Source: Myxococcus xanthus (GTDB lineage Bacteria; Myxococcota; Myxococcia; Myxococcales; Myxococcaceae). From it: DNA of 64,000 nt. This document shows, in pieces, positions 26,122-34,388 of the stretch. The notes beneath the pieces were generated by a model. It worked only from the letters and a program-made list of their open reading frames with translations. It was not told the DNA's origin and made no database searches. The stretch spans positions 2,917,001-2,981,000 of the forward strand of contig NZ_CP017174.1 in the NCBI RefSeq assembly GCF_006402735.1. Reading direction: 5' to 3'. The stretch's first letter is position 1; every line of letters begins with the position of its first letter. The translations under genes and the position numbers were made by a program.

Positions 26122-27753
26122 ATGCTCCAAAACATCGGGTTCTTCGTCATTCTGCTCGGCGTGCTCGTCACGGTGCACGAGCTTGGCCACTTCCTGGCGG
26201 CGAAGGCCTGTGGTGTGAAGGTCCTGAAGTTCTCCATCGGCTTCGGACCCAAGTTGATCGGCTTCACCAAGGGCGAGACGGAGTACCAGATTGCCCTGCT
26301 GCCGCTGGGCGGCTACGTGAAGATGGCGGGGGACATGCCCCACGAGGAGCTCAGCCCGGAGGAGGCCAGCCGGGGCTTCCTGGCGCAGCCCCCATGGAAG
26401 CGCGGCCTCATCGTCCTGGCGGGGCCGGCCTTCAACCTCATCTTCCCCATCCTCGTCTATTTCTTCGTCTTCCTGGGCCCGCACCAGGCCACCTCCACCT
26501 ACGTGGGAACGGTGAGCGATGGCATGCCCGCGCAGGCCGCCGGCATCCGCCCTGGAGACCGCATCCTGTCCGTGGATGGCGAGCCGGTGCGCACGTTCAA
26601 CGACATGCGGGAGGCGTTCGTCGGCCGCTTCGAGCGGCCCGTCCCCATCGTCCTGGAGCGCAACGGTCAGAAGCTGACGCTGGACGTGACGCCCACGAAG
26701 AACGTGGAGACGTCCCCCATCGACACGGTGGAGCGCGGCTCCATTGGCGTGGAGGCCGTGTCGAAGCCGCCCATCGTCGGCGTGCCGCCGGGCTCGGTGG
26801 CGGAGCAGGCCGGGCTGCGGACCTTCGACCGCATCCTGGCCGTCAACGGCGTGAGCGTGGAGACGGAAGCGCGCTTCCAGCAGGAGATGGACAAGCACGC
26901 GGAGGGCACGCCCCTGGAGCTCACCCTCCGGCGCATGGACTCCGTGGCGGCGGGCGTCGTGACGGGGCGGGTGCCCTCCGTGCTGAAGCTCACCGTGCCG
27001 AAGCAGCCGGGCGTGGGGCTGGCGACAGTGGGCGCGGAGACGTCCGACCTGTACCTGGCCACCGTGGCGCCGGGGAGCGCGGCCGAGAAGGGCGGCCTGC
27101 GGCCCGGAGACCGCATCATCGCCCTGGATGGCGAGAAGCCGGAGTCCTTCGTCAAGTTCTCCTCGAAGCTGAACGCCCTGAAGGAACGTTCCTTCCAGCT
27201 GACGTGGCGGGGCGCGGACGGCGAGCGCACGGAGACGCTGGCGCAAGCGCCGCTGAAGACGGAGGACGAGATGGGCACGGCGAGCTCGCCCATCGTCCTG
27301 GGCGTGCGCAACTGGGTGCTCTCCGCGGCGGACATGCCGGTGCTGGACGAGGTGACGGTGCACCTGGGGCCGGGCGCCGCGCTGAAGCAGGCCGCGCTCA
27401 TCGTCCCGAAGATTGTCGGGCAGATGGTGCGAGTCCTCGGCGGGCTGCTGGTGGGCTCGGTGCCGATGAACACCGTGGGCGGCCCCATCATGATGTACCA
27501 GCTGGCGTCGAAGAGTGCCGAGCAGGGCCTGGACAGCTTCCTCCACTTGATGGCGCTCATCTCCATCAACCTGGGGGTGATGAACCTGTTGCCCATCCCC
27601 GTGCTGGACGGCTTCCACCTGCTTTCCGCCGCCTGGGAGGGAATTCGCCGCCGCCCCATCCCTGTTCGCGTCCGCGAGGTGGCCAACATGGTGGGGCTCG
27701 CGCTGCTCGTCCTGCTGATGCTGTTGGCAGTGACCAACGACATCACCCGCTAG
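26122..27753 (+). CDS. rseP: Site-2 protease RseP with three PDZ domains
   Basis: An intramembrane zinc metalloprotease of 543 residues that cleaves membrane-bound regulators such as anti-sigma factors. The zinc motif HELGH is at residues 19-23, and the second active-site motif NLLPIPVLDG is at 488-497. Between them lie three PDZ-like units, each with a carboxylate-binding loop and a GDRI or DRI turn: about 121-195 (GIRPGDRILSVDG), 205-295 (GLRTFDRILAVNG) and 300-378 (GLRPGDRIIALDG). E. coli RseP has two. The ATG at 26122 starts the first membrane helix directly. It is followed by rlpA after 7 bp. Its substrate is presumably an anti-sigma factor elsewhere. Confidence 0.93.
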   Translation: MLQNIGFFVILLGVLVTVHELGHFLAAKACGVKVLKFSIGFGPKLIGFTKGETEYQIALLPLGGYVKMAGDMPHEELSPEEASRGFLAQPPWKRGLIVLAGPAFNLIFPILVYFFVFLGPHQATSTYVGTVSDGMPAQAAGIRPGDRILSVDGEPVRTFNDMREAFVGRFERPVPIVLERNGQKLTLDVTPTKNVETSPIDTVERGSIGVEAVSKPPIVGVPPGSVAEQAGLRTFDRILAVNGVSVETEARFQQEMDKHAEGTPLELTLRRMDSVAAGVVTGRVPSVLKLTVPKQPGVGLATVGAETSDLYLATVAPGSAAEKGGLRPGDRIIALDGEKPESFVKFSSKLNALKERSFQLTWRGADGERTETLAQAPLKTEDEMGTASSPIVLGVRNWVLSAADMPVLDEVTVHLGPGAALKQAALIVPKIVGQMVRVLGGLLVGSVPMNTVGGPIMMYQLASKSAEQGLDSFLHLMALISINLGVMNLLPIPVLDGFHLLSAAWEGIRRRPIPVRVREVANMVGLALLVLLMLLAVTNDITR

Positions 27754-27760
27754 AGGACGC

Positions 27761-28264
27761 ATGCGAGGAATCGCCGTTTCCGGACTGCTCTGCTTGGGTT
27801 TCACCTCCGCGTGCGCCTCGCGCGCGGCCAGGCCCGACCCGGTGGAGGAACCCGTCCGCCCGTCGAAGTCGCCGAAGTCCCGCGGTGGTACGCCCGGCGT
27901 GGCGCGGCGTGAACAGATGCCGCGCTCGTACCTGGGCGAAGGGTTGGCCTCGTTCTATGGCCCCGGCCTGCACGGGCGGCCCACCGCGAGCGGGGAGCGC
28001 TTCGACCAGGAGGCGATGACGGCCGCGCACCGCAAGCTGCGCTTCGGCTCGTGCCTGCGCGTGGTGAACATGGAGAACGGCCGCGCGGTGAAGGTGCGCG
28101 TGAATGACCGGGGGCCCTTCATCGACGGGCGCATCGTGGACCTGTCCAAGGGCGCCGCCCGGAAGCTGGACATGCTGGACAAGGGCGTGGTGCGCGTCCG
28201 GCTGTACCGCTGCGAGGACCGGGTGTCGGAGATTCCGCAGGCAATGTGGGCCGCGCCGGTGTAG
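27761..28264 (+). CDS. rlpA: RlpA-like lipoprotein (double-psi beta-barrel)
   Basis: A 167-residue lipoprotein with signal MRGIAVSGLLCLGFTSAC and lipobox Cys18. A basic linker is followed by a double-psi beta-barrel domain (about residues 57-150). The conserved segments are GLASFYGPGLHGRPTASGE and VKVRVNDRGPFIDGRIVDLS, which include the Asp residues of the RlpA active site. In Pseudomonas RlpA is a lytic transglycosylase for naked glycan strands at the septum; there is no SPOR domain here. Four bases overlap or abut the next gene. The position in a cell-envelope operon fits a role in peptidoglycan turnover. Confidence 0.88.
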   Translation: MRGIAVSGLLCLGFTSACASRAARPDPVEEPVRPSKSPKSRGGTPGVARREQMPRSYLGEGLASFYGPGLHGRPTASGERFDQEAMTAAHRKLRFGSCLRVVNMENGRAVKVRVNDRGPFIDGRIVDLSKGAARKLDMLDKGVVRVRLYRCEDRVSEIPQAMWAAPV

Positions 28265-28275
28265 TGAGCCGTCCC

Positions 28276-29013
28276 ATGTTTCTCTCGCTGGACACCTCGA
28301 CGTTGACGTTGTCGCTGGCCCTGGTGGAGCGAGCGCCGGATGGCGCGCTGCGCACGCTGGAGCACGTGGTGGTGGGTCCGCCGCGGAAGCAGAGCGAGCT
28401 GCTGCCCGGCATCGTCGGGGAGCTGCTTGAACGCCATGGCGTCACGCTGCCCGCCCTGGAGGGGCTGGTGGTGGGCCTGGGGCCGGGCTCCTTCACGGGG
28501 CTGCGCATCGGCCTGGCGACGGCGAAGTCGCTGGCCTACGCGACGAAGCTGAAGGTGGCCGGGGCCTCGTCGCTGGCGGCGGTGGCGCTGGAGGGTCCCG
28601 AGGGCGTGCCGCTGTACTGCCTGGCGGTGGCGCGCAAGGACGACCTGTACCTGGGGGCCTACGTGCGTCAGGGCGGGACGGTGGAGCCGCTGGAGCCGGA
28701 GACGGCCATGTCACCCGCGGAGGTGGCCGCGCGCATGGCCGCCGAGCCCCGGGCCGTGGCGCTGGGGCCCGCGCTGGTGGACTACCGCGCCGCCCTGGAG
28801 TCGCAGGGCGTGGCGCCACACCGGCTGCTGGCGGCGCCGGCCTTCCCGTCGGCGGTGGCGCTGGCTCAGCTGGCGCGCTTCCCCGAATCCCAGCCGCTGG
28901 AGGCGCTCTTCGCCATGGAGCCGCACTACGTGCGGGCCTCGGAGCCGGAGCGCAACCCGAAGTTCCCGCCGCTGCCCGGGCCGGCCCCCACCGCACGGTT
29001 GAAGGAAGACTGA
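28276..29013 (+). CDS. tsaB: tRNA N6-threonylcarbamoyladenosine synthesis protein TsaB
   Basis: A 245-residue ASKHA-fold protein, the partner of TsaD and TsaE in making t6A37 on ANN-decoding tRNAs. The start MFLSLDTSTLTLSLAL is the nucleotide-binding-like first strand. The diagnostic segment GLGPGSFTGLRIGLATAKSLAYA is at about residues 62-84. A GTG at 28264, overlapping the rlpA stop, would add four residues; the ATG at 28276 matches the family better. TsaD is not in this window. The Pro-rich tail of about 20 residues is likely disordered. Confidence 0.9.
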   Translation: MFLSLDTSTLTLSLALVERAPDGALRTLEHVVVGPPRKQSELLPGIVGELLERHGVTLPALEGLVVGLGPGSFTGLRIGLATAKSLAYATKLKVAGASSLAAVALEGPEGVPLYCLAVARKDDLYLGAYVRQGGTVEPLEPETAMSPAEVAARMAAEPRAVALGPALVDYRAALESQGVAPHRLLAAPAFPSAVALAQLARFPESQPLEALFAMEPHYVRASEPERNPKFPPLPGPAPTARLKED

Positions 29014-29065
29014 GCCGCCTCGTGGTGCTCGCGCTCCCGGCCTCCAGTGGCGTAAAGGACGCGCC

Positions 29066-30100
29066 ATGAGAGACGACTTGACGATTGGCGTGGTGGGCGC
29101 GACGGGCGTGGTGGGCCGCGAGGTGCTCGCCGCGCTGTACGCGCAGGACGTGCCCGCCGAACAGGTGCGCGTCTTCGGCTCCGAGCGCTCCAAGGGCATG
29201 GAGGTGGAGTACGGCGAGGACTCGCTCGAGGTGGAGCAGGCGACGCCGGACGCCTTCCGGGGCGTGAAGCTGGTGCTGCTGGCCACGCCCGCCGAGGCCT
29301 CTCGCAAGCTGGCTCCGGCGGCGCAGGCGGCGGGCGCGTGGGTGGTGGACGCCAGCAATGCCTTCCGGGGTGACGGCAATGTCCCCATGGTGCTGCCGGG
29401 CTTCAACACGGACGTGCTGGGCGCGGGCTTCACCATCAAGGGCCGCATCGTGTGTCTGCCGGGCGCCGTGACGACCGCCGCGGTGCACGTGGTGGAGCCA
29501 CTGCGGAAGGCCTTCGGCGTAACGCGCGCGCAGGTGACGGCGCTGATGGCGGCGTCCAGCGCGGGTGTGCGCGGTGTGGCGGAGCTGGAGAAGCAGACCG
29601 CGGACCTGCTGTCGGGCCGCGAGCCGGAGCCGCACGCCTTTCCCCACCGCGTGGGGTTCAACCTGGTGCCCCAGGTGGGCGGCTTCATGGTGAATTCACC
29701 CTGGACGGAGGAGGAGGGCGGCTGGACGCTGGAGGCGGCCCGGCTCTTCTCGTCCAAGGGGGATGTGCCCGTCATCGCCGGGACGGCGGTGCAGGTGCCG
29801 ACCTTCTACGGCCATGGCCTCACCCTCAACGTGCAGCTCAAGAAGGCGGGCCCGGTGGAGCAGGTGCGCGCGGCCCTCAAGACGTCCGGGGCCTTGAAGG
29901 TGCTGGATGTGCCCGGTGAGCGTGTGTACCCCATGCCCATGCTCGTCACGTCCGACCCGGCGGTCCATGTGGGCCGGGTGCGCGCATTCCCCCAGGCGCC
30001 GGAGTGGGTGACGCTCTTCGCCTCGGTGGACAACGCCAGCCGGGGCGCCGCCCTCAACCTGGTGGAGGCCGGACTCCGCCTGGCCGAGCGCCCCGCCTGA
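29066..30100 (+). CDS. Aspartate-semialdehyde dehydrogenase-like protein lacking catalytic Cys
   Basis: A 344-residue protein with the fold and spacing of aspartate-semialdehyde dehydrogenase. It has the NADP loop VVGATGVVGREVL, the phosphate-binding VVDASNAFRGDGNVPMVLPGFN, the dimerisation-domain start and VPTFYGHGLTLNVQ. The usual nucleophile motif NPNCST is replaced by LPGAVT (about residues 131-136), with Ala134 at the Cys position; a Cys occurs four residues earlier (C130). The usual substrate Arg in the RVPV motif is Gln (AVQVPT). It is therefore probably a non-catalytic or altered paralog, like USG-1-type proteins, rather than true Asd. It is within the envelope operon after tsaB. Confidence 0.8.
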   Translation: MRDDLTIGVVGATGVVGREVLAALYAQDVPAEQVRVFGSERSKGMEVEYGEDSLEVEQATPDAFRGVKLVLLATPAEASRKLAPAAQAAGAWVVDASNAFRGDGNVPMVLPGFNTDVLGAGFTIKGRIVCLPGAVTTAAVHVVEPLRKAFGVTRAQVTALMAASSAGVRGVAELEKQTADLLSGREPEPHAFPHRVGFNLVPQVGGFMVNSPWTEEEGGWTLEAARLFSSKGDVPVIAGTAVQVPTFYGHGLTLNVQLKKAGPVEQVRAALKTSGALKVLDVPGERVYPMPMLVTSDPAVHVGRVRAFPQAPEWVTLFASVDNASRGAALNLVEAGLRLAERPA

Positions 30101-30225
30101 CAATTTGGCAAAGCCTCCGTGGTCGTCCTGCCTGTTTGGCGCGGCGGGACGGCCCTCCCGGAGTGACGCCCAGCGGACGGGAATACGTTTCATGTGGCCT
30201 CCCGCTTGCTAGCCTGGGCGTACCC

Positions 30226-31125
30226 ATGCGCCTCACTCTCGTTGGCCTCTTGCTCTTCGCGTCGACTGCCCTGGGGCAGACCGTGACGTTTTCAGCCACG
30301 GGCGACATCATCCAGAACGACCAGATTGTCGTCTCCCAGGCGAACTGCGGCTTGGACCGCACGGTCAACTGGACGCGTGTCGCCGGCAATTGCGACGTGC
30401 TCCACCTCTGGCTCTCGAACGAATCGAGTTGCACGGGGGCGCCAGGGGCGGGCGACCTGTCGCTCGAAGAGATCGCGGTAACGGATACTCGGCTGACGGG
30501 GACGGTGACCTTCAACGCATCCGAGGCATTGGCGGCGGACGGCGCTACTTGCGACTCGCAGACGGCAACCAAGACGTTCCGCCTCTGTGCCACCACCAAG
30601 CGACTGGGAAACCTCGGCGGTTGCGACGAATCGTTCGTTTCGATTGGGACGCCCTCCATCAGCTTCATCTATGACCCGGAGCCTCCCGCGGTGCCGGAGG
30701 CTCCGAGCGTCACGGGGCTGGATGCCGCGCTGAGTGTCTCCGTCAAGGTGCCGAGCGATGCGGTGTTCATGGAGGTGCAGGTTCTTCAGTTAGTCCCGGG
30801 CGGGGACGGTGGTGTGGGCGCGGGTGAAGTGATTACGACGAAGCGTCAGGTTTCGTCGAACACGGTCTTCCGCATGGCTGACGGGATCGAGAACGGCATC
30901 GAGTATGCCGTCCAGGCGATTGCCATCGACAGGGCGGGTAACCAAAGCGAACCTTCGCCCACGGCGACAGGGACGCCCGTTGCGAGCAGCGGATTCTATC
31001 AGGGGTACCTTGATGCTGGCGGCGCCGAGACGGGTGGCTGCGCTGCGGCGGGTGGTGGCATCACGGGATGCGCGGTGCTGGCGTCCCTCGGAATCTGGCT
31101 GTCGTCGAGGAGGAAGCGGTCATGA
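30226..31125 (+). CDS. Secreted protein with MYXO-CTERM-type sorting tail (MXAN_2561 family-like)
   Basis: A 299-residue exported protein with signal peptide MRLTLVGLLLFASTALGQ. A Cys-containing beta-rich N-terminal domain (about 20-145) has five or six cysteines. A fibronectin-III-like domain (about 150-255: PPAVPEAPSVTGLDAALSVSVKVP, NGIEYAVQAIAIDRAGN) follows. The C terminus GGCAAAGGGITGC plus a hydrophobic helix and SRRKRS is a MYXO-CTERM-like sorting signal. By family knowledge this signal is processed by a myxosortase to tether proteins at the surface. The stop overlaps the next ATG (ATGA), so it is coupled to a beta-barrel protein. The NCBI family name is from memory. Confidence 0.8.
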   Translation: MRLTLVGLLLFASTALGQTVTFSATGDIIQNDQIVVSQANCGLDRTVNWTRVAGNCDVLHLWLSNESSCTGAPGAGDLSLEEIAVTDTRLTGTVTFNASEALAADGATCDSQTATKTFRLCATTKRLGNLGGCDESFVSIGTPSISFIYDPEPPAVPEAPSVTGLDAALSVSVKVPSDAVFMEVQVLQLVPGGDGGVGAGEVITTKRQVSSNTVFRMADGIENGIEYAVQAIAIDRAGNQSEPSPTATGTPVASSGFYQGYLDAGGAETGGCAAAGGGITGCAVLASLGIWLSSRRKRS

Positions 31126-31850
31126 GTCGGGCATCGGCCCTGGGAGTCGTGGCGCTGCTCGCCACACTGCCCGCCTGGGGACAGGAAGCGGTAGTGATGG
31201 AGGAGGAAGTCTCGCTGCGTTCGCCGCGCACGGGCGGCATCCAGTTTCGCATGGGGGGCTACAAGCCCCTCATTGACGAAGAGCCTGGGCTCACTGGCAC
31301 GCCATACGAGGACTACTTTGGTGGCGAGTCGCTGCTGACGTTCGAGGTGGAACTCCAGCGGTACTTCTACCAAGGCGTGGGTACGGCGGGAGTGGGCTTC
31401 TCCGCAGGCTACGGCGAGAAGTACGGCTCGGCAAAGCTGGCCTCGGGAGTGGCCGCGGCGGAGCGCACGGCGCTGCGCCTGATTCCCCTGAGCTTCAACG
31501 CCTTCTACAAGTTCGACTACGCCGCATTCGAATGGGGCATCCCGCTGGTGCCCTACGGCAAGCTGGGGCTTATCTATACGCCCTGGTGGATTACCAAGGG
31601 CACGGGGACCGAAACCGCGGGCGGGAATCGGGGCTCGGGCGGACGCTGGGGCTGGGGCGCGACGGGTGGCGTGGCCTTCATGCTGGACGTGCTGGAGCCG
31701 CGCTTCGCGCGCGACTTCGACTCCGACCTGGGCGTCAACCACAGCTACATCTTCGCCGAGTACACCTATGCGGATGTGGACAACTTCGGCGGTCCGGGGC
31801 TGAACCTGTCGAACCGGCGCTGGATGTTCGGACTGGCGCTGGACTACTAA
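31122..31850 (+). CDS. Outer-membrane beta-barrel protein (MXAN_2562 family-like)
   Basis: A 242-residue predicted outer-membrane barrel. The signal peptide is MSRASALGVVALLATLPAWG. Amphipathic strands continue to the C terminus, which ends FGLALDY with a terminal aromatic typical of BAM substrates. Recognisable strands are IQFRMGGYKP, LLTFEVELQRYFY, GTAGVGFSAGYGEKYG and SYIFAEYTYADVDN. The ATG overlaps the stop of the MYXO-CTERM gene, pairing the two products, which suggests they form an envelope complex or that the barrel helps display the partner (inference). A PKD lipoprotein follows 7 bp later. Confidence 0.8.
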   Translation: MSRASALGVVALLATLPAWGQEAVVMEEEVSLRSPRTGGIQFRMGGYKPLIDEEPGLTGTPYEDYFGGESLLTFEVELQRYFYQGVGTAGVGFSAGYGEKYGSAKLASGVAAAERTALRLIPLSFNAFYKFDYAAFEWGIPLVPYGKLGLIYTPWWITKGTGTETAGGNRGSGGRWGWGATGGVAFMLDVLEPRFARDFDSDLGVNHSYIFAEYTYADVDNFGGPGLNLSNRRWMFGLALDY

Positions 31851-31857
31851 GCGGCTC

Positions 31858-33690
31858 ATGCCGCTCATTCCGCGCCGCCCTGGGTCCCTTGTCGCGCTCC
31901 TCCTGATGACGGTCGCCGTGGGCCCCTGGGCCTCCGGCTGCCGTCGCGCGGTGCGGCCGGACCTGGGGCAGGACCGGACGGTGGAAGCGGGCGTGCCGGT
32001 CGACCTCGGCTCGCAGCGCGAGGACGCCACCGCCGTCACCTGGGAGTTCGGTGATGGCAGCGACGCCCAGACGGCGCCGTGGGTGTCCCACGCCTTCTCC
32101 CGAGCAGGCGCATATACCGTGCGCGCCCTGCACGAGGGAGAAGAGGTCGGCCGCGTCCAGTTGACGGTGGTGCCTCGGCCCGTGCTTCGCGCGGTGCCCT
32201 CCAGCGCACGCACCGTCATGTGGCTGCCCGAGCTGCGGGGCCATGTGGACCCGTTGATGGACTTCTACGCGCGGCTCGTGGGGCCGGAGAACGCGCGGCG
32301 GGCCGTGGAGTCATCCCCGCTGCTGCCGCTGCTCTTCGCGGACCTGGAGAACGGCACCGGGTCGGTGGTGGACCCCGACGAGGGCTTCGGCTTCTTCCTT
32401 CTCCCGGAGTTCGACGGCGTCGTGACGCTGCTGGGCATCACGGAGCCGGAGGCGGCACTGAACGCCGTCGCCGGCGAACTGGAGCGGGCGGGGCACGGCG
32501 TGATGCCGCAGCCGGACGGCTCCGTCACCGTGGAGCCCGCGCCGGGTGGGCCTCCGATGTTGCTCTTCGAGGACCGGGGCTACCTCTATCTCGCCGTGCC
32601 GGAGGGGTTGGAAGAACCCGACGAAAGCGAGCCTCAGCAGGCGCAGGTGTTGGCCATCCCCGACGCGGAGGTGGCGCGCCAGGCGGTGCGAAGCCTCACG
32701 GGGCCAGGCATCTCCGAGGATGTGCTGCTGACCGAGTTGCGAGGGAAGGTGGCGAACGGCAGCGTGTACCTCTTCTCCGGGCAGCATCCCGGCGTGGCGC
32801 CTGATGAAGACGACGCTCACCCGATTCGGGGCTTCGCCGCGTCGCTCGCGGTGAAGCCGGAGCAGTTGGACCTGGATGGCTTCCTGTCCTCCTCGACACC
32901 GCTGTTCCAGGGAGCCCTCGCGCCCGCGTCGGCGTTGCTGAAGGACGCGGAGCTGGGGCCCATCGCCGCGGCGCAGATCTCCGTGCCGCCCGAGGAGCTG
33001 GCTCGGCTGGCGTTCGGTGCGCCGGGCTCCGAACGTCGTGAGCGCATGGTGGCGTCCTGGCGTCGTGAAGGACTGGACGTGGAGGCGTTGCTCAAGGCGC
33101 TGCGCGGCGACGTGGTGCTGCGCGCGTACTTCGACATCCCGGCCTTCTTCCGCAACTTCATCCGGAACAAGCGGCCCGACATCAAGGGCTCCATCGTGGT
33201 CGAAGCGGGGCTGACGGCGTCGGAGCCAGTGCGGGCGCTCGTGCAGAAGCAGCTGGAGGACTCCGTGCTGCGCTACACGACGCAGCAGGAGGCGAATGGC
33301 ACGCTCTTCCGGACGCGGATTCGGGAGCAGCCGGTAGAGCTGCGAATCATGCCCGAGCGCGCCAGCCTGCAGGCGGGGGAGCTGCTGCAGGGCCGCCCTC
33401 GCGGGGACGTGGGCGCCGAGCTGCGGGAGCGCTTTGGTGGCGAGGCCTTCAGCTCGGGCCACGTGTCGGTGATGGTGGACCTGGGCCGGCTGCGCGCGGA
33501 CCTGCGCGCTGCGGAGAAGGTGCCCGGCGTGCCCAGCATGTTGCTCGGGGCGACGAAGGCGCTCTCGGGAGCGCTGCTGGACCGGATTACGCCGTTGGAT
33601 TCGGGCTTCCTCGACTTCAGCCCGGTGGAGGGCGGTGGTCGGCTCAAGGGGCGCCTGTCCTTGCGCGCGGCGCAGGAGGCCTCGCGTTGA
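31858..33690 (+). CDS. Large PKD-domain lipoprotein of unknown function
   Basis: A 610-residue lipoprotein. Its signal ends at the lipobox WASGC (Cys28). A single PKD-like domain (about 40-105) has VTWEFGDGSDAQTAPWVSHAFSRAGAYTVRA in two conserved blocks. The remaining 500 residues contain alternating alpha/beta segments with no motif I recognise, for example VMWLPELRGHVDPLMDFYARLVG and DVVLRAYFDIPAFFRNF. It is co-directional and tightly spaced with the barrel gene upstream and overlaps the moaDE gene by 4 bp. It probably sits in the outer membrane with the two products before it. Confidence 0.78.
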   Translation: MPLIPRRPGSLVALLLMTVAVGPWASGCRRAVRPDLGQDRTVEAGVPVDLGSQREDATAVTWEFGDGSDAQTAPWVSHAFSRAGAYTVRALHEGEEVGRVQLTVVPRPVLRAVPSSARTVMWLPELRGHVDPLMDFYARLVGPENARRAVESSPLLPLLFADLENGTGSVVDPDEGFGFFLLPEFDGVVTLLGITEPEAALNAVAGELERAGHGVMPQPDGSVTVEPAPGGPPMLLFEDRGYLYLAVPEGLEEPDESEPQQAQVLAIPDAEVARQAVRSLTGPGISEDVLLTELRGKVANGSVYLFSGQHPGVAPDEDDAHPIRGFAASLAVKPEQLDLDGFLSSSTPLFQGALAPASALLKDAELGPIAAAQISVPPEELARLAFGAPGSERRERMVASWRREGLDVEALLKALRGDVVLRAYFDIPAFFRNFIRNKRPDIKGSIVVEAGLTASEPVRALVQKQLEDSVLRYTTQQEANGTLFRTRIREQPVELRIMPERASLQAGELLQGRPRGDVGAELRERFGGEAFSSGHVSVMVDLGRLRADLRAAEKVPGVPSMLLGATKALSGALLDRITPLDSGFLDFSPVEGGGRLKGRLSLRAAQEASR

Positions 33691-34379
33691 GCGGCGGCAC
33701 GGCGGACACCGGGTGCCTGCGCATCACCGTCCTCTACTTCGCAGCGGCGCGCGAGCGCACCGGGCAGGTGCGTGAGTCCCTGGACGTGCCCGAGGGCTCG
33801 CACGTGCGGGACGTGTTGCGACTGTTGACCGCGAGGTACGCGGCGCTGGCGCCACTCCTGCCGCACCTTCGCGTGGCCGTGGACCAGGAGTTCGTCGGTC
33901 CGGATGCCCCGGTGCGTGATGGGGCGGAGGTGGCGCTGATTCCACCCGTGGCGGGAGGCGCACCGGAGAAGTTCCTGGTGGTGGACCGTCCCCTGCGGCT
34001 GGAAGAGGTGGTGGAGGCCGTCACCGGGGAGTCGTACGGCGGGCTGGTGACGTTCAGCGGCTCCGTGCGCAACCAGACGAAGGGCCGCCGCGTGTTGCGC
34101 TTGGAGTACGAGGCCTACGCGCCCATGGCGGAGAAGAAGCTGGCGGAGATTGGCGCGGAGGCCGCGGAGCGGTTTCCCGGCGTGCGCCTGTCCATCATCC
34201 ACCGCGTGGGAACGCTGGTGCCCGGTGAGCTGGCCGTCGTCATCGCCGCGGCGTCGCCGCACCGGAAGGAGGCGTTCGGTGGCTGCGAGTACGCCATCGA
34301 GCGGCTCAAGCAGGACGTCCCCATCTGGAAGAAGGAGTTCTTCGAGGATGGGGAGGTCTGGGTCGGCCTGGGGCCCTGA
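33687..34379 (+). CDS. moaE: MoaD-MoaE fusion (molybdopterin synthase)
   Basis: A 230-residue fusion of both molybdopterin synthase subunits. Residues about 10-88 are a MoaD ubiquitin-like domain (ITVLYFAAARERTG) ending IPPVAGG, the diglycine that normally becomes the thiocarboxylate tail. Residues about 95-230 are MoaE, with TFSGSVRNQTKGRRVLRLEYEAY and the catalytic-region HRKEAFGGCEYAIERLKQDVPIWKKE. In a fused form the GG is internal, so sulfur transfer must either involve cleavage or use another MoaD. The start is a TTG (33687) overlapping the upstream stop. The window's ThiF/MoeB protein (61568-62734) is a candidate activating enzyme. Confidence 0.88.
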   Translation: MSGGTADTGCLRITVLYFAAARERTGQVRESLDVPEGSHVRDVLRLLTARYAALAPLLPHLRVAVDQEFVGPDAPVRDGAEVALIPPVAGGAPEKFLVVDRPLRLEEVVEAVTGESYGGLVTFSGSVRNQTKGRRVLRLEYEAYAPMAEKKLAEIGAEAAERFPGVRLSIIHRVGTLVPGELAVVIAAASPHRKEAFGGCEYAIERLKQDVPIWKKEFFEDGEVWVGLGP

Positions 34380-34388
34380 AGCGCCGCC

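Noticed and set aside
25192..27804. 870-codon minus-strand open frame opposite cdsA and rseP
   Set aside because: Covers two unmistakable genes on the other strand and has shadow-type composition.
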